Shown piece by piece: positions 8,983 through 13,658 of a stretch of DNA of 13,658 nucleotides. A program made the translations under genes and the position numbers. The notes under the pieces were generated by a model. The model was not told the origin of the DNA, ran no database searches, and was given only the letters and a program-made list of their open reading frames with translations. Location of the stretch: NCBI GenBank assembly GCA_031270565.1, contig JAISXJ010000023.1, positions 1 to 13,658 of the forward strand. The letters are read 5' to 3'. This DNA comes from Prevotellaceae bacterium (lineage in GTDB: Bacteria; Bacteroidota; Bacteroidia; Bacteroidales; Paludibacteraceae). The stretch's first letter is position 1. Each line of letters begins with the position of its first letter.

Positions 8983-10818
8983 ATGAAAACTATAAGATTT
9001 TCTATTGCTGTTTGCCTCTCAACGCTTATAATTGGCTTGACAGGCTGTGATGAATGGCTGGATGTCAACAACAATGTTGATGCGCCTACCTCAGTGGCGG
9101 CAGAACAGGTTTTGCCTGTCATTCTCTTTTTCGCAGCCCAGAGCTGCTATGACAATGCCGAATATGGCGCCTATCTTTCGCAGGCTTTAACCACAGGCGG
9201 ACGGGCGCAGGTAAGCAGTTATGCCTATAAAAACGGATGGCATTTCTTTACATCTTCTGTGAACCGTCATCCACAGTGGCGACGGCACTATTATGACATC
9301 GGCACGAATAACAATGCGATGCAGGAAGCAGCTGAAAAAGAGCAGTACCGCAATCTTATGCTGATTGGTCGTACGCTTTATCTGCAATCGATGCTTTTCA
9401 CCACCGATATGTTCGGCGATATGCCGCACACGGAAGCATATACCAACTTTGCTCCCGCCTACGACTCGCAGGCATCCATCTATGAATGGATGATGAACGA
9501 GGTGGACGACCTGTTGAAACTCTACGACGACCCTGCATGGATAAATGCGTCAACGAACAAAACGCTCACTGTCTCTTCGGACAGAGTGTTTGGCGGAGAC
9601 CTGAACAAATGGCGTGCCTTTACAAAGGGCTTAAAAGCACGATTGCTGATACGCAAACTGCCGAACTGGGACAATACACCCGCTACATGCAATCAGATTA
9701 TCCAAACCGTCGAAGACGCTTTGACAGACCCGGGATGGACGGATGCGCTTTACAAGTTCGATGGCGGTCCCAATGAAAAAAGCTGTCAATGGGGACCACT
9801 GCAGCCAACTTGCAATATCGGTTGGCCTCAGGGACGCGCCAACCTGCTCCATGAAGCTGTGCCATCCACATTTTTCGGACAGGCGCTGCTTGGGTTCTAT
9901 CCTTCTTGGAAGCAGCGGTCAGGTTACGCGCTCGACCCGAGAGCTATCCGGATGATGACGCCGAGAGCCATTGACGGTAAAAAGGATGTACGCGGCACAG
10001 GTCTGTTTTTAGACAATAATATCGGTATGCCTGTTACAAGGAAAATCACCGACTATCCCGATCTTTATTCTTCGGGACGACCGGGTACCATTGATTCGCT
10101 TTCGCTGCCCGTTAACAGCAATCCCTACACAAAAAACGACGGCTATATTGCCATGCTGACCGAAGAGGAACTGCTCTTCATCAAAGCTGAAGCACAATAC
10201 TGGGCTAATGATAAAGCCGGCGCCTACAACACCACCGTTCAGGCGACAGAACGCAATATGCAACGTTACAACATCTTTCCTTCTGCCTTAACAACCGATG
10301 AAAAGAATCAGTATGACTGGTTTTTTACGGTTCGTTTGCCCGGTGAAACCGAATTTACAATTGGCGATTTGATGCAGCAGAAATACGTTGCCATGTACCT
10401 TCAGCCGGAACAGTGGACAGATGTGCGCCGCTACAATTACAGCAGCAAAACAAACGGCATTGCCTACGACGGCGAATTTGTTTACACCGTAAAACGGGTA
10501 CATAACGGTTCCACCGGCGCTATCACGGCTAACAACCTGAGTACGATTTTCTCGGCTGAATTTTCGCTCACCCGTCCCTACAACCTCTATGAAGCATACT
10601 GGTTAACGGATAAGGATGCCGGTATCAATGCGCGGCTTTCGCCAAATGCGTGGATTATGCGCATTAATTATGACCCCGAAACAGAAGAAAAATACAACAG
10701 AAAGGAACTGGAGAAGCTGGGCGCTTTCCGCAATCCCGACTGGCTGCGCAAACGGATGATTTGGGGATACAAAAACAACGGATTCGTTACGGTTCTTGAC
10801 CCGACCGAATGGTATTAA
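8983..10818 (+). CDS. SusD/RagB-family surface lipoprotein (SusD-like)
   Basis: This is the substrate-binding lid partner of the preceding SusC-like channel, an outer-membrane lipoprotein facing outward. The 611-residue protein has a type II signal peptide with lipobox LTGC and lipidated Cys22, followed by DEWLDVNNN, typical of the start of SusD-like proteins. TPR-like helices follow, for example LMLIGRTLYLQSMLFTTDMFGDMPHTEA. Near the C-terminal part are LTEEELLFIKAEAQYW at about 392-407 and QWTDVRRYNY at about 477-486, matching the conserved E-x-x-x-I-x-A-E and W-x-D-x-R-R blocks of the family. The overall style is closer to the SusD-like_2 subgroup than to starch SusD, though I cannot run a profile to confirm. 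The gene begins 36 bp after the susC homolog and is followed after 43 bp by another lipoprotein gene. Confidence 0.93.
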   Translation: MKTIRFSIAVCLSTLIIGLTGCDEWLDVNNNVDAPTSVAAEQVLPVILFFAAQSCYDNAEYGAYLSQALTTGGRAQVSSYAYKNGWHFFTSSVNRHPQWRRHYYDIGTNNNAMQEAAEKEQYRNLMLIGRTLYLQSMLFTTDMFGDMPHTEAYTNFAPAYDSQASIYEWMMNEVDDLLKLYDDPAWINASTNKTLTVSSDRVFGGDLNKWRAFTKGLKARLLIRKLPNWDNTPATCNQIIQTVEDALTDPGWTDALYKFDGGPNEKSCQWGPLQPTCNIGWPQGRANLLHEAVPSTFFGQALLGFYPSWKQRSGYALDPRAIRMMTPRAIDGKKDVRGTGLFLDNNIGMPVTRKITDYPDLYSSGRPGTIDSLSLPVNSNPYTKNDGYIAMLTEEELLFIKAEAQYWANDKAGAYNTTVQATERNMQRYNIFPSALTTDEKNQYDWFFTVRLPGETEFTIGDLMQQKYVAMYLQPEQWTDVRRYNYSSKTNGIAYDGEFVYTVKRVHNGSTGAITANNLSTIFSAEFSLTRPYNLYEAYWLTDKDAGINARLSPNAWIMRINYDPETEEKYNRKELEKLGAFRNPDWLRKRMIWGYKNNGFVTVLDPTEWY

Positions 10819-10861
10819 TAACAATGTATGTTTACAATAATGATATCTAATTTTTACAGTA

Positions 10862-11716
10862 ATGAAAACGAATAAACTAAATAAACTGTTCCTTTTAGCG
10901 GTTGTTGTGTTGGCGATATTGACCGCCTGCGACAAGCACGACCATATTGATGACAATGTTCTGGTCGGCAAAATGGCTGCTCATACCTACTGGGATCTGT
11001 CAAGTTCTACCGTTACGGCGGGCGACTTCGTAGAGTTCACCGCACAATACTACTCCACCTCGGAAACGCCTATTGACAGGCTCGAAGTCTGGTATAGTCT
11101 CGATCAGGAAGAAGCAAGAATGGTTTCCTGCCCCTGGATAACTACATTCTCTTACAGCTACATATCTACGGCTGTTACCGAGCAACGTATCTCTCAAAAG
11201 GTGTCGGAATATGCTCACGATGTTGCCAACTGGAACGATTCAATCAATGCCTTTCTGTTCACCGACCGTTTCCCGACAAGTAACACACTGGGTGTTACGG
11301 GTTGGATGACGCCCACCCAGTTTGACTCAACAAAAATGGTCGGCTATTTCGGAGAGGGCTTTATGCAGCATTTCAAGGACAGTCTCTATGCTCTGATGCA
11401 ATTTGAAGATTTCAGAACAATGCTGATGGGATTGAATCTCATTACGGATTTCAAACCCTACACAGAGGCAACGTTCGATGAAAACAAAAAAGATTCTGTC
11501 TATCATTTTCCCCAAGTGGGCGATGAATATCCTGTGCCGGATGACGTCCGCAATGCTTACGAATCCATTCCTTTTGCCGATTTGATATTCAATTCGTCAA
11601 CCAGCAATTATTCTGTCGAGTTTAAGCGGACTTATTATCTGCGTGCCATTCTGAAATGTATTGATGAAAACGGTACCATCGGTGTGGCATTGAAAAAGGA
11701 CGTTACTCTTAATTAA
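10862..11716 (+). CDS. Unrecognised lipoprotein in a SusCD operon
   Basis: I do not recognise the family. The 284-residue protein has a clear lipoprotein signal: basic start, hydrophobic core, lipobox LTAC with Cys23, then an acidic stretch (DKHDHIDD) resembling the charged surface-export signals of Bacteroidota lipoproteins. A segment at about 40-80, STVTAGDFVEFTAQYYST followed by a DRLEVWYSLD strand, looks like an Ig-like or beta-sandwich domain. The middle is helical and rich in aromatic residues and Met. The C-terminus returns to strands (SVEFKRTYYLRAILKCIDENG). No catalytic motif is evident. Its place in the operon, 43 bp after susD-like and 23 bp before the PKD lipoprotein, is where SusE/SusF-type surface-binding proteins are usually encoded, so an accessory binding role is inferred from position only. 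Confidence 0.8.
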   Translation: MKTNKLNKLFLLAVVVLAILTACDKHDHIDDNVLVGKMAAHTYWDLSSSTVTAGDFVEFTAQYYSTSETPIDRLEVWYSLDQEEARMVSCPWITTFSYSYISTAVTEQRISQKVSEYAHDVANWNDSINAFLFTDRFPTSNTLGVTGWMTPTQFDSTKMVGYFGEGFMQHFKDSLYALMQFEDFRTMLMGLNLITDFKPYTEATFDENKKDSVYHFPQVGDEYPVPDDVRNAYESIPFADLIFNSSTSNYSVEFKRTYYLRAILKCIDENGTIGVALKKDVTLN

Positions 11717-11739
11717 TCCCTCAAAAACATTTTAACACG

Positions 11740-13416
11740 ATGAAATACTTTAAATTATTTTTTGTCAATGCGTTAATAGCCCTGCTGGCTACCGGTTGCA
11801 TTGATCATGTGCCTGAAGAGGAAGACCTGCCAAGTCCTGCAGTGTCGTTTATTTACGAAATTGTAGATGATCTTTATCAGCTTGATTACTACGTTGGCGC
11901 TGAAATTGAGTTTACCAGCACCTCTGCCGCACAGGGAGAGTGCAGCTGGGATTTTGGAGATAATACCTCTGCCGTAGGGGCGGTTGTCAGGCATAAATAT
12001 ACTGCAGCCGGCGCTTACAATGTGCGGCTCACAGTTGCCGGCGCAGGGTCGCTGGCGCAGGTGATTGCAATCTGCGACATCAAGCCGATTCTGATTGTTA
12101 ACCCCGTTGAAGGCGGTATCTGTGAAGTGTTGACCACGCCGGTCGATTTTACGGTGATTCTGCCCAACCCTGACAATCTGCCCACCGTTTACACGTGGAC
12201 ATTCCCTAACGGCACGGAAGATGAAAACGGCACCCCTCTGACAACCTTCACAGGCGAAAACCCCGGAAAGGTGAAGTTCGGAAATGTCGGCTCTCAAAAT
12301 GTACGTCTGTCGGTTGAAATGGGCGGTCGTGTCCTCGAAGAAGGAAGCACCAATGTACAGGTTGCCTATAATCAGCCGGTTTTAACACTCTATTATGCCG
12401 TTAAGAAAGGCAATCTGATGGCGCTGAAATTGCCGCAGTCTCCGCCGGAAGGGATGCAAATCTCTCCATTTGACCTTGGCGTAAGTTCCGGACAGCACGC
12501 CCTGAACATTCTTTTTGCCGACTCGCTGCTCTATATGCTGGATTGCGGCTTGCAGTTCACTTTTGTCGATGATGTAGACAGCGTACTCGGCGACGGTAAG
12601 ATTTCTGTTGTCTCCAAAGACGGCAAGCGTGTTGAAACGATGCTGTCGAACGCCGGCGGCGCTGCATTCAATGACCCTTTCTACGGCTACATTGAGGGAC
12701 AGACACTCTATTTTGCCAATCGAAACACGGGTATTGCAACAATCGGACTTGATGAACGTAACAGAGCCTATTCTTTGGAGAGTTTCCCATGGTTTGTGCA
12801 GAATGACCGGCTGGGATATTACAAAAAAGGCTACGATTATGGCGCTATGAATGCAGGATTCGGCAAGATAAACGGCGTCTGGTACTGGTGCAAAACCTAT
12901 AACGGCACCGGCATTTTCCGTTTCACCAACAGCGATATTCTTGCAGCCGCTCAATCCGGCAACGACGACCCGCCGGCAGCAGGAATAGCCATACCCGGCA
13001 CATATCCCAAATCGTTTGTCTGGGATGCTGCCAATAACGTCATATATTTCGCTCTCTACGACGAGGGTGGCAAATACGGCGGACTGTATAGATGTACTCT
13101 GGCAGAGTTGGACCAAATCGGAACTGTCACTTCAAATCTCCTGCCCTACAGATTGACGCTCGCCAATGGAAAATCGGTAGCGCCCACAGTAACAGCAGGC
13201 AAGGGCGAAGGCTCTTCGGGTGAATATATCGGCATCTGTCAGTTGGCGCTTGACCCGACGGACGGTTCGGTTTATTTTGGGTTTCGCTCAACCGATGCGG
13301 CAACGTCGTCGGGATTGATGCGTTACAATCCGGCGTCGGGGTACATTGAATACGTTCTGGAAGGAGTAGATGTTTACGGTGTAGCGCTTAATCTGCAACC
13401 GTCAAAGCTCTTTTAA
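11740..13416 (+). CDS. Surface lipoprotein with PKD-like domains and probable beta-propeller
   Basis: The 558-residue protein starts with a lipoprotein signal peptide (lipobox ATGC, Cys20) followed by IDHVPEEEDL, an acidic export-type tail. Residues 35-112 form a PKD-like domain with WDFGDNTSA (70-78) and the closing AGAYNVRLTV. A second, more divergent PKD-like domain spans about 118-210 (YTWTFPNG, then GSQNVRLSV). The remainder carries recurring strand pairs: LYYAVKKGNLMALKL (217-231), LYFANRNTGIATIGL (323-337), VWYWCKTYNGTGIFRF (380-395), VIYFALYDEG then GGLYRC (434-452) and VYFGFRS then GLMRYN (511-530). These look like beta-propeller blades. The layout fits a glycan- or polymer-binding surface accessory protein, perhaps in or near the PKD-like (PKD_2) lipoprotein group of Bacteroidota. 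No enzyme motif is seen. It is the last gene of the apparent operon. Confidence 0.85.
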   Translation: MKYFKLFFVNALIALLATGCIDHVPEEEDLPSPAVSFIYEIVDDLYQLDYYVGAEIEFTSTSAAQGECSWDFGDNTSAVGAVVRHKYTAAGAYNVRLTVAGAGSLAQVIAICDIKPILIVNPVEGGICEVLTTPVDFTVILPNPDNLPTVYTWTFPNGTEDENGTPLTTFTGENPGKVKFGNVGSQNVRLSVEMGGRVLEEGSTNVQVAYNQPVLTLYYAVKKGNLMALKLPQSPPEGMQISPFDLGVSSGQHALNILFADSLLYMLDCGLQFTFVDDVDSVLGDGKISVVSKDGKRVETMLSNAGGAAFNDPFYGYIEGQTLYFANRNTGIATIGLDERNRAYSLESFPWFVQNDRLGYYKKGYDYGAMNAGFGKINGVWYWCKTYNGTGIFRFTNSDILAAAQSGNDDPPAAGIAIPGTYPKSFVWDAANNVIYFALYDEGGKYGGLYRCTLAELDQIGTVTSNLLPYRLTLANGKSVAPTVTAGKGEGSSGEYIGICQLALDPTDGSVYFGFRSTDAATSSGLMRYNPASGYIEYVLEGVDVYGVALNLQPSKLF

Positions 13417-13424
13417 GAATAAAG

Positions 13425-13648
13425 GAACGTTTTAAGCAGCGAGAGCAGAGATAAAACTTGTTTTAGCTATGCCGAGTCGCGCAAAACGACTAAATTTATT
13501 GAACGTTTTAAGCAGCGAGAGCAGAGGCAAACTTGTTTGACTATGCCGAGTCGCGCAAAACGACTAAATTTATTGAACGTTTTAAGCAGCGAGAGCAGAG
13601 GCAAACTTGTTTGACTATGCCGAGTCGCGCAAAACGACTAAATTTATT
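13425..13648. repeat. Three tandem copies of a 74-76 bp self-complementary unit
   Basis: Copies begin at 13425 (76 bp), 13501 (74 bp) and 13575 (74 bp), each opening with GAACGTTTTAAGCAGCGAGA. Copies 2 and 3 are identical by eye. A fourth start, GAACG at 13649, diverges at once, so the array probably ends there. Each unit folds back: in copy 2 CGTTTT 13504-13509 pairs with AAAACG 13557-13562, GCGA 13515-13518 with TCGC 13551-13554, GCA 13521-13523 with TGC 13544-13546, AG 13525-13526 with CT 13541-13542, and CAAAC 13528-13532 with GTTTG 13535-13539. The unit is not a multiple of three and carries in-frame stops. There are no spacers, so this is not CRISPR. It begins 9 bp after the last gene's stop and may also affect its transcript end. 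Confidence 0.9.
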
Positions 13649-13658
13649 GAACGGTAAT

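Noticed and set aside
12382..13116. A 244-residue open frame on the - strand inside the PKD lipoprotein gene
   Set aside because: It opposes a gene with a good signal peptide and domain structure. The translation is low-complexity shadow sequence without recognisable motifs.
5890..13416. Complete polysaccharide utilisation locus
   Set aside because: A SusC/SusD pair and accessory lipoproteins are present, but no glycoside hydrolase, lyase, peptidase, sensor or sigma/anti-sigma pair is in the window, so a substrate-specific PUL call is not supported.
13425..13648. Possible CRISPR array
   Set aside because: The units are contiguous 74-76 bp copies with no variable spacers, and no cas genes are present. 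It is a tandem repeat.
2039..13648. The 112-bp palindrome and the 74-bp units as members of one repeat family
   Set aside because: Both are long foldbacks and share short strings such as CGAGAG, but no extended alignment is visible, so common origin is unsupported.

Overview
The window reads as chromosome of a Bacteroidota bacterium, probably order Bacteroidales. The evidence is a SusC/SusD outer-membrane uptake pair, a DUF4294 protein (a family I know only from this phylum), poorly defined Shine-Dalgarno sequences, and promoter boxes of the Bacteroidota form TAnnTTTG. Genus and species cannot be read from the sequence.

Left part (1-4700): a housekeeping block. typA/bipA (197-1999, +) and a DUF4294 secreted protein (2182-2799, +) face prs (2803-3744, -) and gpmA (3814-4560, -). 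The block is bracketed by an inverted pair of near-identical 80-bp sequences (83-163 and 4593-4672). Each is made of 7-bp tandem units and ends a few bases past a TACCTTTG promoter box, so the same promoter-bearing cassette sits in front of both typA and gpmA, pointing inward. A 112-bp imperfect palindrome (2039-2150) lies between typA and the DUF4294 gene.

Middle (4561-5020): a 460-bp gene-free divergent region. It holds the right-hand cassette, a cluster of three perfect short hairpins (4703-4786), and a candidate murQ promoter (4945-4952).

Right part (5021-13416): five genes on the + strand separated by gaps of 56, 36, 43 and 23 bp, a likely operon. They are murQ (MurNAc-6-phosphate etherase), a SusC-type TonB-dependent transporter, a SusD-type lipoprotein, an unrecognised lipoprotein, and a lipoprotein with PKD-like domains and a probable beta-propeller. 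The last four look like one cell-surface uptake complex. No glycoside hydrolase, peptidase or regulator is visible, so the substrate is unknown. The adjacency of murQ makes peptidoglycan-derived sugars one testable possibility.

Right edge (13417-13658): three tandem copies of a 74-76 bp unit, each able to fold into a long imperfect hairpin. One copy differs from the others by a compensated change in its stem.

The genes belong to known or recognisable categories. The least explained material is the intergenic DNA, which contains at least four different palindromic or tandem repeat types in under 14 kb.
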